Part shown: positions 1-8,667 of the stretch, piece by piece
Layout: every line of letters starts with the position of its first letter
Numbering within the stretch: position 1 is the stretch's first letter
Assembly (NCBI GenBank): GCA_949878745.1
Contig: CATLBH010000003.1
Span: 1-64,000 of the forward strand
Length of the DNA stretch: 64,000 bases
Direction of reading: 5' to 3'
From: an uncultured Ruminiclostridium sp.
Lineage (GTDB): Bacteria > Bacillota > Clostridia > Oscillospirales > Ruminococcaceae
Program-made: the position numbers and the translations under genes
Notes under the pieces: model-generated
What the model was told of the DNA's origin: nothing
Database searches by the model: none
The model's input: the letters and a program-made list of their open reading frames with translations, nothing else

Positions 1-40
1 ATATGGTTTTCGGTATTTTCGGATAAGAAAAATACGTTTA

Positions 41-155
41 ATACTAATCTTTGGTCAGATTATAGACAAAAAAATGTTGACCAAAGATTAGTGTTTTGGG
101 TGTAATCTTTAATCATATTGCCGACTTTGTCTACAATATGATTAAAGATTAGTAT
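41..155. repeat. Double-hairpin inverted-repeat element (copy 1)
   Basis: The element starts ATACTAATCT and ends AGATTAGTAT. It has two hairpins: one closed by CTTTGGTC/GACCAAAG and one by TTTAATCATATTG/CAATATGATTAAA. A GTTTTGGGTGTAATC linker joins them. The same layout recurs, in either orientation, at 32361-32474, interrupted at 11491-11769, half-size at 14243-14460 and diverged at 57580-57673. It has no coding capacity, so it is a MITE-like or REP-like element. Confidence 0.8.
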
Positions 156-169
156 AAAAACGTTATTTA

Positions 170-198
170 TTGACTGTCTGCCTTTTTTATGGTATAAT
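170..198 (+). promoter_or_regulatory. Sigma-A promoter
   Basis: TTGACT at 170-175 and TATAAT at 193-198 are separated by 17 bases. It lies just after the repeat element and probably drives the membrane-anchored protein gene that starts at 373. Confidence 0.65.
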
Positions 199-204
199 AA
201 TTAA

Positions 205-321
205 ATAACTTTGAAACTTTTGGCGTTGGGAACAATACCTATTGACGAAATAGCCGAAGCTGCGGGGTTAAGTATCGAAGACGTACGGCGACTTGAGGAT
301 TCCGTTAATAAAAGGGCATAG
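205..321 (+). pseudogene. C-terminal remnant of a Rpn/PD-(D/E)XK recombination-promoting nuclease
   Basis: About 38 codons translate to LALGTIPIDEIAEAAGLS followed by IEDVRRLEDS and a TAG stop. This resembles the C-terminal tail of Rpn-family (transposase_31-like) proteins, which often end in a 'LALG..SIEEIA...GLS.EEV..L' segment. The frame is closed by a stop at 202-204, and there is no ribosome site or ATG. The rest of the gene is absent, with the inverted-repeat element lying where it would be. This is inference from motif memory; a tiny leader ORF is the alternative. Confidence 0.45.
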
Positions 322-372
322 TTGACTTTTATCGGGAAGATAATTCAAACAATACAGAAATCGGAGGAGAAC

Positions 373-3102
373 ATGGAGCAGAATAACAATATGGGCAATA
401 AACAGCAGGGGGACGGCGGTTACAGCTTCCCGCAGAATGAGGAGCAGTTTCAGAATGTACTCAGGCAGGCGCAGGAGGGACAGTATCGGCAGGAGGAGCC
501 TGTTTTTGCACAGCGGAATGCGGGTGACGGGAAAAGCGTTAACGACGGAAACGGGGTAAGCGGCGCAAACGGGGTAAACGGCGCGGCTAACGCTGCTAAC
601 GCGGCCGGCACGGTAAATGCGGACGGGGGGAATGAGGGAATAAACGGGGACGGCGATGTTTACGGAAACGGAGCGGATATGGGAAATACATATTCCGGCA
701 CTCGGGAAGGACAGTATGAGGGACGGGTTCATTACAAAGCGGAGGATTTTTCTTCCGAAAAGGATTTTTACGGGTACCGGGAGCCCGTTTATTCGGGCAG
801 CCTTACTCCGATGAAAAAGAGGATGAATCCGTTGGCGATAATAATTCCCGTGGTTTTAGCGATCATCGCGGCGGCGGTTGTTTTCTTTATTCTGATGAAC
901 AATACCGTATCCTACCGCAAGGCGGAGGAAAATTATTTCGGGGGGCTCAGTACCGCGCTTTTTGAAAAATACGAGGAGGCTTCGGGAGAAAACAAGGCAA
1001 GCGCTCCCAAAAAAGCGGAAATAAAGGTCTCGGTTCCCGCCGCGGAGTTGGCAAATATGGATTTTAGCGAATTTTCCCTTGTGACCGATTCGGCGGTAAG
1101 CGGAGAAACGGTTTACGGAACCATGGAGGCGGCGTTGGGAGAGCTCAGGTTTTCGCTGGAAAGCTGGACCGACAGGGAAAATCTCACAAGCGTTATGTTT
1201 ATGCCCGAAATATCCGATCTTTACCTTTATTTTAACCCCGAAATCAAGGAAAAGAACGGCAAGGAATTCGAAGAAATATATAACGACGTTTACGGCAGGA
1301 TTGCGGATATTTACTTTGAGCTGGCGGGAGACCCCAAAGTTGAGAAAAACGTTGAATTTACTGTTAACGGAAACGTTTTTAAGGCGGACAGGTATATTGT
1401 AAGGCTTGACGGAGCGGCAATCGCCAAGCTATTAAAGGGGACTCTGGATACGCTTTTGGAGAACGAAACGGCGTCAGAAGCGATTTGTGATAATCTGGGG
1501 TTTGAAAATAAGGCGGAGCTTTTGGAAAGCGACTATTACAAGGATATGATGAAGGAGCTTGAGGATATTATAAGCGGAGCCGAGAGCAGCGGAAGCTCCT
1601 TCTTTATGACCGTTTATGTGAAAAACAAGACCGTTATCGGCCGCGAGATCGTTTTGACCGACGCGGAAGCTTCAGCGGGAGCGGAAAGCGACGGGGTGAG
1701 CCTTGCCGTAATGAGCGACGGCGGGATAAGGGATGCGGCGGATATCACCGACAGCTTTAACAAGAAGATTTATGTAAACATTTACGAAATACCCATGGAA
1801 AAGGGACAGCTCACTCATATTTATTTCAAATCCCTAAAGAATTCCTTCGATTACACGGGCGGGAAAAAGCTGATCACGGAAGAGATGTATTTGACCTGCG
1901 ACGACAAGGTAAGCGGGAAGAAAGGGGAAATTCACGACGGAACATTAGTCTGCGGCGTTACGTATTCCGACGGGGGATCGGAGGCGATAATGGCGGAATA
2001 TTCCGAGCTTGCGGTTACGGAAGAGCTTTTCCAAGGGGATATAAGCGTATCCGCCGCCAATCAGCCCGCTCTTTCAATGACCGCGCGGCTCAGCACCGAA
2101 GGGGACGATAGGGTGTTTGAGCTCACAGTGCCCAATATACTTACCGCGAATGTTACGCTGTCGCCCTCGGAGCTTGAATTTAAGGAGACTCCCGCGCTTA
2201 TCGAGGGGGGGTATGTGGAATTTCCCGGAAAGGGAGAGAATAAATCCCCCGCCGAGAAGGAAGCCGAAGAAAAATTTCAGGAGGATTTTATAGGCTTTGT
2301 TTACAAGCTTTTGGGGATAGAGCCGTATTACGGCGACGGAAGCATAGCACATAAAAACGACGTTACGGATTTTCCCGAAAAGGATCGGACGGAAGACGGG
2401 CGGGGGGATTCCACCGCTCTTGCTCCCGTGGGGGACGGCAGCGCTTCGGGAAACGATATAACAGTAAAGGAAAACGTTTTCGATAACGCCGAGACCGCCC
2501 CTTCGGAAACGGAAGCGACCGTGAAGGAAGAGGAAACACAGGCCGCCCAAACCGCTGAGACTACCCCCAATCAAAAGGAGGAGAGGGAAAGCTCGGTTCC
2601 CGCAGCTGTACCTACCCTTTCCGAAATAGACACGGGGGACGCTCAGAAAATAACGGGAGGGCAGATAGACGGCTTTAACAGCGGAAATTATTATAAGACG
2701 GAAATTTATGTGGACGGTGAAAGGGACGCTTCGGGAAACGTTTCGGTTTCGGAGCTTAAGGGCGTTTTCGACGGCTATGTTAAAGGTAAGGTTTTACAGG
2801 TGGATTTCGCGGAGGGGTACGAGTTCGATTCCGCGCTTATCGTATTAACTTTTCCTTGGGAAACGGTGAGCGGGGGGAGAAATTATCCCCACAGCGAAGC
2901 GCTTAACGGCTTAAACCGATATATGGTGATGGGCGCCGAGGAGGGGGACGAGTACGGAGACAGAGAAATCGAATGTTACAGGTATTCGGAGAGACAGATA
3001 GGGTTTATCGCGGAAAAATCGGGGTACTATTATGTGGTTGACCTGGACGGTTTTTTCCATGACGTTATGGGAACAAATCCCGATGAGACGGGCAACGGCT
3101 GA
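373..3102 (+). CDS. Single-pass membrane-anchored protein with low-complexity N-terminus, unknown function
   Basis: The start is placed at ATG 373 behind a GGAGGAG ribosome site; an upstream TTG at 322 would add 17 unlikely residues. The product is about 909 residues. Residues 1-150 are a hydrophilic tail with Q/N-rich then G/N/A-rich runs (NDGNG, GANGVNGAANAANAAG). Residues 154-175 form one hydrophobic membrane segment preceded by MKKR, so the tail is predicted cytoplasmic and the remaining ~730 residues external. The external part has a lipoprotein-like alpha/beta region, an acidic T/E/P-rich linker (around 665-740) and a separate C-terminal domain. No enzyme motif was recognised. Its stop is 14 bases before the alpha-galactosidase gene, so the two may be co-transcribed. 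Confidence 0.8.
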   Translation: MEQNNNMGNKQQGDGGYSFPQNEEQFQNVLRQAQEGQYRQEEPVFAQRNAGDGKSVNDGNGVSGANGVNGAANAANAAGTVNADGGNEGINGDGDVYGNGADMGNTYSGTREGQYEGRVHYKAEDFSSEKDFYGYREPVYSGSLTPMKKRMNPLAIIIPVVLAIIAAAVVFFILMNNTVSYRKAEENYFGGLSTALFEKYEEASGENKASAPKKAEIKVSVPAAELANMDFSEFSLVTDSAVSGETVYGTMEAALGELRFSLESWTDRENLTSVMFMPEISDLYLYFNPEIKEKNGKEFEEIYNDVYGRIADIYFELAGDPKVEKNVEFTVNGNVFKADRYIVRLDGAAIAKLLKGTLDTLLENETASEAICDNLGFENKAELLESDYYKDMMKELEDIISGAESSGSSFFMTVYVKNKTVIGREIVLTDAEASAGAESDGVSLAVMSDGGIRDAADITDSFNKKIYVNIYEIPMEKGQLTHIYFKSLKNSFDYTGGKKLITEEMYLTCDDKVSGKKGEIHDGTLVCGVTYSDGGSEAIMAEYSELAVTEELFQGDISVSAANQPALSMTARLSTEGDDRVFELTVPNILTANVTLSPSELEFKETPALIEGGYVEFPGKGENKSPAEKEAEEKFQEDFIGFVYKLLGIEPYYGDGSIAHKNDVTDFPEKDRTEDGRGDSTALAPVGDGSASGNDITVKENVFDNAETAPSETEATVKEEETQAAQTAETTPNQKEERESSVPAAVPTLSEIDTGDAQKITGGQIDGFNSGNYYKTEIYVDGERDASGNVSVSELKGVFDGYVKGKVLQVDFAEGYEFDSALIVLTFPWETVSGGRNYPHSEALNGLNRYMVMGAEEGDEYGDREIECYRYSERQIGFIAEKSGYYYVVDLDGFFHDVMGTNPDETGNG

Positions 3103-3116
3103 AAGGAGCCTATGAT

Positions 3117-5318
3117 ATGAGCATTGACATCAGAGTTAACGAAAAGGAAAAGGAGATTTTTTTCTCGCTTCGCACCTTAAACAGCGAATACCAGATGAAA
3201 GCGGACGGATTCGGGGTTTTAAGGCATATATGGTACGGGGAAATCACCGAACGGGATATGGATTACCTTCTCCTTCGTCCCGACGTGGGGTTTTCGGGAT
3301 CGATATACGAGGCGGGAAATCAGAGGGATTATTCACTCGACACAATGCCTTTGGAATACCCTTGCGGGGGCGTGGGGGATTACCGAGTTCCCGCAGTGAA
3401 GGTAACCCATTCCAACGGGAGCTCGGCGCTGGATCTTCGGTATAAAAGCCATAACGTTATTAAAGGAAAGTACAAAATACCTTCGCTGCCCGCCGTTTAC
3501 GCGGAGGAATCGGAAGCGGAGACTTTGGAAATAACCCTTGGGGATACCGCTTCGGACACGGAGGTGGTGCTCAGATACGGGGTGTTGGGGGATAAGGATA
3601 TAATCACAAGGAGCGCCGAAATACGCAATGGGGGCGAAAAGGAGATATTTGTCGGAAAGGCCGCTTCGCTTTGTCTTGAGCTGCCCCAAGGGAAATGGGA
3701 CTGGATACATTTTCACGGAAGGCACGCTATGGAAAGGCAGACCGAACGCGCTCCCCTTTTCCACGGCATTCAGGAAAGCGCTTCTTTGAGGGGTACCTCA
3801 AGCCATCAGCAGAATCCTTCTTTCATAATTTGTTCTCCCGACTGCGGAGAGAGGCACGGGGAATGCTACGGGGCGTTTTTCGTGTACAGCGGAAGCTTCA
3901 GCACGCAAATCGAATACGACCAGCTGGAGCAGACAAGGGCGGTAATGGGGATCAATCCCGATCTGTTCGGCTGGCACCTTATGGGCGGGGAGAGCTTTTA
4001 CACCCCCGAGGCGGTTATGACGTACAGCGGCGGGGGGCTGGGCGCTCTTTCACGAAATTTCCACAAAATTATCAGGGAAAATATCTGCCGAGGGAAATAC
4101 AAGCTTTCGGAGAGACCCGTGCTTATTAACAACTGGGAAGCCACTTATTTTGACTTTGACGGGGAAAAAATACTCCGTATCGCCGAGGAAGCGGCAAAAA
4201 TGGGTGTGGATATGCTGGTTCTGGACGACGGCTGGTTCGGGAAGAGGAACGACGACTGTTCGGGACTGGGCGACTGGTTTGTCAACGAGAAAAAGCTTAA
4301 GGGCGGCTTGGGAAAGCTTGCGGAAAAAATCAAGGGGCTGGGGCTGAAATTCGGTATCTGGTTCGAACCGGAAATGGTTTCGGAGGACAGCGAGCTTTAC
4401 CGCGCTCACCCGGATTGGGCGATAGCCATACCGGGAAGGAAGCCCACCCGCGCACGGTATCAGCTGGTTCTGGATATGTCCAGGAAGGACGTAAGGGATT
4501 ATCTGTACGATTCCATAAGCAAAATACTTAGGAGCGCGGATATTTCCTATGTAAAGTGGGACGCTAACCGAAGCATATGCGATTTGTATTCGGCGGAGCT
4601 TCCTCCCGAGAGGCAGCGGGAGCTGTCCCACAGGTATGTGTTGGGGCTTTACGAGCTTCTGGAAAGGCTGACTAAGGAGTTTCCCGAGGTTTTGTTTGAA
4701 GGGTGCAGCGGAGGAGGCGGACGGTTTGACGCGGGTATGCTGTACTACTGTCCTCAGATATGGTGCAGCGACGATACGGACGCGTATGAGCGGACGAAAA
4801 TACAGTACGGCACCTCCTTTATTTATCCCGTTTCGGCGGTGGGGTCGCATATTTCTGTGGTGCCCAATCATCAGACGGGAAGGATCACTCCAATGGAATC
4901 CAGAGCGGTCACGGCTATGGCGGGAAGCTTCGGGTACGAGCTTGACCCCAATTCCCTTTCCGACTATGAAAAGGGGCTTGTGTCACAGCAGATACAAAGC
5001 TTTAAAAAATACGCTCCGCTTATTCACAACGGAAAATATTACCGCTTAAGCGATCCTTTGAGGGATAATTACGCTCTTTGGGAATTCGCGTCGGAGGATC
5101 GGTCGGAGGCGCTTATTCAGGGAATGATATTCCGCAAGGTACCGAATATGAAGCGGATTTCCGTTAGGGCGGAGGGACTTTCGCCCGACGGGATTTATAG
5201 GATAGAGGGGAGAGAGGGGACTTTTACCGGAAAGGCGCTGATGTGCGGCGGGATTCTTATTGAGGATATGTGGGGGGATTACAAGGCGGTGGAAATTCAT
5301 ATTGTTAGGGAGGGTTAG
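3117..5318 (+). CDS. Alpha-galactosidase, GH36
   Basis: This 733-residue protein has the typical length and layout of GH36 alpha-galactosidases of the AgaA/MelA/RafA type, which remove terminal alpha-1,6-galactose from raffinose-family sugars and galactomannans. An N-terminal beta-sandwich is followed by a (beta/alpha)8 barrel. Visible motifs are LDDGWFGKRND, FGIWFEPEMVS, YVKWDANR with the predicted nucleophile Asp482, and WCSDDTDAYER (549-559) holding the predicted acid/base. It has no signal peptide, so it is predicted cytoplasmic and would act on imported oligosaccharides. The start ATG at 3117 follows a GAAAGGAG ribosome site. No sugar transporter is adjacent. Confidence 0.95.
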   Translation: MSIDIRVNEKEKEIFFSLRTLNSEYQMKADGFGVLRHIWYGEITERDMDYLLLRPDVGFSGSIYEAGNQRDYSLDTMPLEYPCGGVGDYRVPAVKVTHSNGSSALDLRYKSHNVIKGKYKIPSLPAVYAEESEAETLEITLGDTASDTEVVLRYGVLGDKDIITRSAEIRNGGEKEIFVGKAASLCLELPQGKWDWIHFHGRHAMERQTERAPLFHGIQESASLRGTSSHQQNPSFIICSPDCGERHGECYGAFFVYSGSFSTQIEYDQLEQTRAVMGINPDLFGWHLMGGESFYTPEAVMTYSGGGLGALSRNFHKIIRENICRGKYKLSERPVLINNWEATYFDFDGEKILRIAEEAAKMGVDMLVLDDGWFGKRNDDCSGLGDWFVNEKKLKGGLGKLAEKIKGLGLKFGIWFEPEMVSEDSELYRAHPDWAIAIPGRKPTRARYQLVLDMSRKDVRDYLYDSISKILRSADISYVKWDANRSICDLYSAELPPERQRELSHRYVLGLYELLERLTKEFPEVLFEGCSGGGGRFDAGMLYYCPQIWCSDDTDAYERTKIQYGTSFIYPVSAVGSHISVVPNHQTGRITPMESRAVTAMAGSFGYELDPNSLSDYEKGLVSQQIQSFKKYAPLIHNGKYYRLSDPLRDNYALWEFASEDRSEALIQGMIFRKVPNMKRISVRAEGLSPDGIYRIEGREGTFTGKALMCGGILIEDMWGDYKAVEIHIVREG

Positions 5319-6300
5319 GAGGATTAAGAGGATTTAAGCGGTGTGAAAAAATAAAAAGATAAGATGCAGTTAGAAGAAAACGTATTGTAGTTTCCGTTTC
5401 GAGACCGGTGCGGAGCACCGGTCTCTTACCCTTATTTAAAGGGGGGCAGGTTTCCAAGGAGGATTGGCGGCGCAGCCGCGAACGGAGCCGGAGGCGGAGT
5501 GAGCCGACGCGGAGCGAATGCGGAGCGGCGACAAATTTTCCGTTAGGAAAATTTGGGCTGCGCCCCCTGCGGTTGGGTAGTTTTGGGGTAGGAGCAGTTT
5601 TGCTTGATGGAACGGGTTGCGGAGGGAGATAGGCAAGATACAAACAAAGTTTTTCACGGGTATGCAATTATCGGCAATAACTCATAGGCAATTGAGAAAA
5701 TCGGACAAAAAAGGTTAATTGGGAGCGGTGATATAAAAGAAAAAACTTAAGAGTTAATCCAAACATACGATAACAGCAATCATCGGAACAGCATTTTATT
5801 CGAGTGAAACTTATATTGACAATAAAACCCCCAGAGGGGGGGAAGGAAGGGATTCTTAAGGTGAAACCTAATGGGGGAGTGGTGAACAGGTTTCGCCGAA
5901 TCGGTATTTTTACGATAAAACAAGCTACATTATAAATCAAACCAACACTGCGAAGCCTGTTCGCCTTCTCCCCCCTTTGGGACGGCACGATGCCGTCGGG
6001 GGCAAGCCCAGGGCCGCCGCATGGATGCGGCGGCATCAATGCGTGCCCACTGTTACCTTAAGCCCCCCGCGGGAGCGGTTCTGCACGACCCGTGCAATAA
6101 ATAAAGCATTGTAAAAAGGAATCGACTTTCGATATAAGCCTTTATACCCTTGCGGTAAGCAGTTCTCACGTCAAAACTCCCCTGCGGGAGCAGCCCTGCA
6201 CAGCTCGTGCAATAAATAAAGCATTGTAAAAAGGAAATAGCCCTTCGATAAAATCCTTTATCCCCAAACGGTAGAGATTTTTTCAGTCACTTAGTCACTT
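5319..6300. repeat. Repeat-rich intergenic region without a credible gene
   Basis: This ~1-kb gap holds several repeat structures. There is a perfect hairpin of GAGACCGGTGC and its complement (5401-5425), and a GC-rich stretch (5460-5580) with repeated GCGGAGC/GAGCCG words. Two palindromes follow: GACGGCA/TGCCGTC (5981-5997) and GCCGCCGCAT/ATGCGGCGGC (6013-6034). A ~115-bp direct duplication lies at about 6064-6293. Short ORFs across it are arginine-, proline- and serine-rich in several frames with no ribosome sites, so I treat them as spurious. Confidence 0.7.
6064..6293. repeat. Tandem direct repeat, two diverged ~115-bp units
   Basis: The stretch CGTGCAATAAATAAAGCATT occurs at 6091 and again at 6206, 115 bases apart. 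In both copies it is preceded by CCCNGCGGGAGC and followed by GTAAAAAGGAA, TTCGATA and CCTTTAT. The units differ at scattered positions, indicating an old duplication. The second copy ends just before the ribosome site of the alcohol dehydrogenase gene. Confidence 0.75.
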
Positions 6301-6316
6301 ACAAGGAGGTAAAATT

Positions 6317-7498
6317 TTGGATAATTTTGATTTTTACAGTCCCACCGAATTTGTTTTCGGAAGAGGGAGAGAAAAAGAAACGGGAAGATATGTAAAGAAA
6401 TACGGAGGAAGAAGGGTTCTTATACATTACGGCTCCGGCTCGGCGGTTAAATCGGGGCTTTTGGAGACCGTCAAGCGCTCTCTCGAGGAGGAAGGGCTTT
6501 ATTATACCGAATTGGGGGGAGTGAAGCCGAATCCGAGGGATACGCTTGTATATGAGGGAACGGAAATCTGCCGAAGAGAAGGGATTGATTTTATTTTGGC
6601 GGTAGGGGGAGGTTCCTGTATAGATTCCTCTAAGGCGATAGCGGCGGGGGTTTTTTATGAGGGGGATTTCTGGGAGCTTTACCTGAGAAAATCCGAAATA
6701 AAAAAAGCGCTGCCCGTAGGGACGGTGCTCACCATTGCCGCCGCGGGGAGCGAGGGGTCGAGCTCTTCGGTTATCACGAAGGAAAGCGAGGGGCTTAAAC
6801 GAAGCGTAAACTCCGCTCTGATACGTCCTGTATTTTCCGTACTGAATCCGGAGCTTACCTTTTCTCTGCCGCCCTATCAGACCGCCTGCGGCGCCGCGGA
6901 TATTATGGCGCACGTTCTCGAAAGATATTTCACAAATACCGAGGAAGTGGAGATAACGGACAGACTTTGCGAGGCGGTGCTTATTACTATGGTTAAGGAA
7001 GCGCCTATAGCCGTAAGGGAGCCCGAAAACTACGGAGCACGGGCAAATATAATGTGGGCGGGCACCGTGGCTCACAACAACAGCTTAGGCGTTGGAAGGA
7101 GCCAGGACTGGAACAGTCACGCTATAGAGCACGAACTTTCGGGAAGGTACGACGTGGCTCACGGGGCGGGGCTGGCGGTAATTATGCCCGCCTGGATGGA
7201 ATTTGTGATGAAGCGCGGGGTTATGAGGTTCGCACAGCTGGCGGTAAGGGTGTTCGGCTGTGAAATGAATTTTGAGGCTCCCGAGGTCACGGCAAAGGCG
7301 GGGATTGACGCGTTCAGGAAATTCCTTCACGGTCTGGGGCTTCCCATCAATCTTTTGGAGCTTGGGGCAAAGGAAGAGGATATTCCCGCGCTGGTTGAAA
7401 AGCAGGGGGTGGGAGACGGAAAAACTGGCGGTTTTGTTCAGCTTTCTTCTTCGGATATTGAGGAAATTTATAAAATAGCCTTAAAGGCAGAAGTTTAA
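6317..7498 (+). CDS. Iron-containing alcohol dehydrogenase (butanol dehydrogenase type)
   Basis: This 393-residue protein is a group III, Fe-dependent alcohol dehydrogenase, closest in layout to NAD(P)H-dependent butanol dehydrogenases (BdhA/YqdH type). These interconvert aldehydes and alcohols in fermentation. The nucleotide-binding motif GGGSCIDSSKAIA lies at 97-109. The metal ligands of the family are visible as Asp195 and His199 (ADIMAH), His268 (WNSHAIEH) and His282 (DVAHGAG). The start codon is TTG at 6317, seven bases after AGGAGG at 6304-6309. It appears to stand alone behind the repeat region. The natural substrate cannot be told from sequence. Confidence 0.92.
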   Translation: MDNFDFYSPTEFVFGRGREKETGRYVKKYGGRRVLIHYGSGSAVKSGLLETVKRSLEEEGLYYTELGGVKPNPRDTLVYEGTEICRREGIDFILAVGGGSCIDSSKAIAAGVFYEGDFWELYLRKSEIKKALPVGTVLTIAAAGSEGSSSSVITKESEGLKRSVNSALIRPVFSVLNPELTFSLPPYQTACGAADIMAHVLERYFTNTEEVEITDRLCEAVLITMVKEAPIAVREPENYGARANIMWAGTVAHNNSLGVGRSQDWNSHAIEHELSGRYDVAHGAGLAVIMPAWMEFVMKRGVMRFAQLAVRVFGCEMNFEAPEVTAKAGIDAFRKFLHGLGLPINLLELGAKEEDIPALVEKQGVGDGKTGGFVQLSSSDIEEIYKIALKAEV

Positions 7499-7535
7499 TA
7501 AGAGCTTGTACTTATTAAGAAAGAAGGGTTTAAAA

Positions 7536-8618
7536 ATGAAAAAAATAAAACCGAAATCCAAGAAGAAAAAGATTCTCTCGATCGTATTACCTGTCCTGGC
7601 TGTACTGATAATTGTCGGTGATTGGATATTGAGTGTAACGGTATATAACGAGAATTTTAATCGGCGATTTAAGAGCTATGAGCCGCTTATGCTGTACGTT
7701 GATGATTTTGACGGATTACAGCGCACGAGATATGACTTCGAATCCAACGAAGGGCAGAAGCTGGCGGGATATATGTACAGTTCGGGAGAAAACCAGCGCG
7801 GTATCATTGTAATGGCACATGGCTTTGGCGGCGGCGGGCATAATTCTTACATGGACTGTGCGAATTATTTTGCCCGTAACGGATACTATGTTTTCGCCTA
7901 TGACGCTACGGGAAATGACGAAAGCGAGGGGGAAGGGGTCGGAGGACTTCCGCAGGGAGCAATAGACCTTGACTGTGCAATCACATTTGTGGAAGAAAGC
8001 GGAAATTTCCCGAGTCTGCCAATCGCTTTATTCGGGCACAGCTGGGGCGGGTACAGCGTTTGCAGCGTACTTACATACCACCCCGAAGTAAAAGCGGTTA
8101 TAGCGTGTTCGGGTTTTAACGCTTCATCGGATATGTTTGAAGCGGAGGGGAAAAAACAGGTTGGGAACGGAATTTATTTGATGTTACCCTTCGTGAAGCT
8201 TCATGAGAAGATTCAATACGGCAAGTATGCCTCAAATACCGCGACGGACGGATTTTCAAAAAGCAATGCCGCCGTTATGATCGTGCACAGCTTTGACGAT
8301 GAAGTAGTTCCGGTGGAATACGGCTATGAAATTTATTATGAAAAGTACAAGGACGATTCCCGATTTAGCTTTATTCCTCTTGAGAATAAAGGACATAACT
8401 ATTTCAATGACGACACATATCGCAATGAGTTTAACGCGGAATTTGACGAATGGCTCAAAACGCTTGACTATGACTATAACAATGCGGAAAACAAGGAACG
8501 GTTTTCGGAGGATAAAGCCGACTATATACACCGTAACCTTGACAGGGAGAAATGGAGTGATTCATTGAATCTGGAGTTGTTCGAGAATTTTGTCGGTTTT
8601 TATGATGAACATATTTAG
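7536..8618 (+). CDS. Membrane-anchored alpha/beta-hydrolase
   Basis: This serine hydrolase of the alpha/beta fold has about 360 residues from ATG 7536. That start is preferred over an upstream TTG because of the GAAAGAAGGG ribosome site and the Lys-rich start. A basic N-terminus (MKKIKPKSKKKK) and one hydrophobic segment (about 13-33) anchor it, so the catalytic domain should face outward. Motifs are the oxyanion HGFGGGGH, nucleophile elbow GHSWGG, acid residue in HSFDDEVVP and the final His in NKGHNYF. The family includes esterases, acyl hydrolases and peptidases; the substrate is unknown. It starts 37 bases after the dehydrogenase and may be co-transcribed. Confidence 0.85.
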   Translation: MKKIKPKSKKKKILSIVLPVLAVLIIVGDWILSVTVYNENFNRRFKSYEPLMLYVDDFDGLQRTRYDFESNEGQKLAGYMYSSGENQRGIIVMAHGFGGGGHNSYMDCANYFARNGYYVFAYDATGNDESEGEGVGGLPQGAIDLDCAITFVEESGNFPSLPIALFGHSWGGYSVCSVLTYHPEVKAVIACSGFNASSDMFEAEGKKQVGNGIYLMLPFVKLHEKIQYGKYASNTATDGFSKSNAAVMIVHSFDDEVVPVEYGYEIYYEKYKDDSRFSFIPLENKGHNYFNDDTYRNEFNAEFDEWLKTLDYDYNNAENKERFSEDKADYIHRNLDREKWSDSLNLELFENFVGFYDEHI

Positions 8619-8667
8619 ATATGCTCTCAAAACCTGTTTTTAATCGAATTCAAAAGGAGCAAGGGAT

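Noticed and set aside
5305-6039. Several 70-120 codon ORFs in the repeat-rich gap
   Set aside because: They are Arg/Pro/Ser-rich in multiple overlapping frames, have no ribosome sites, and overlap hairpins and duplications.
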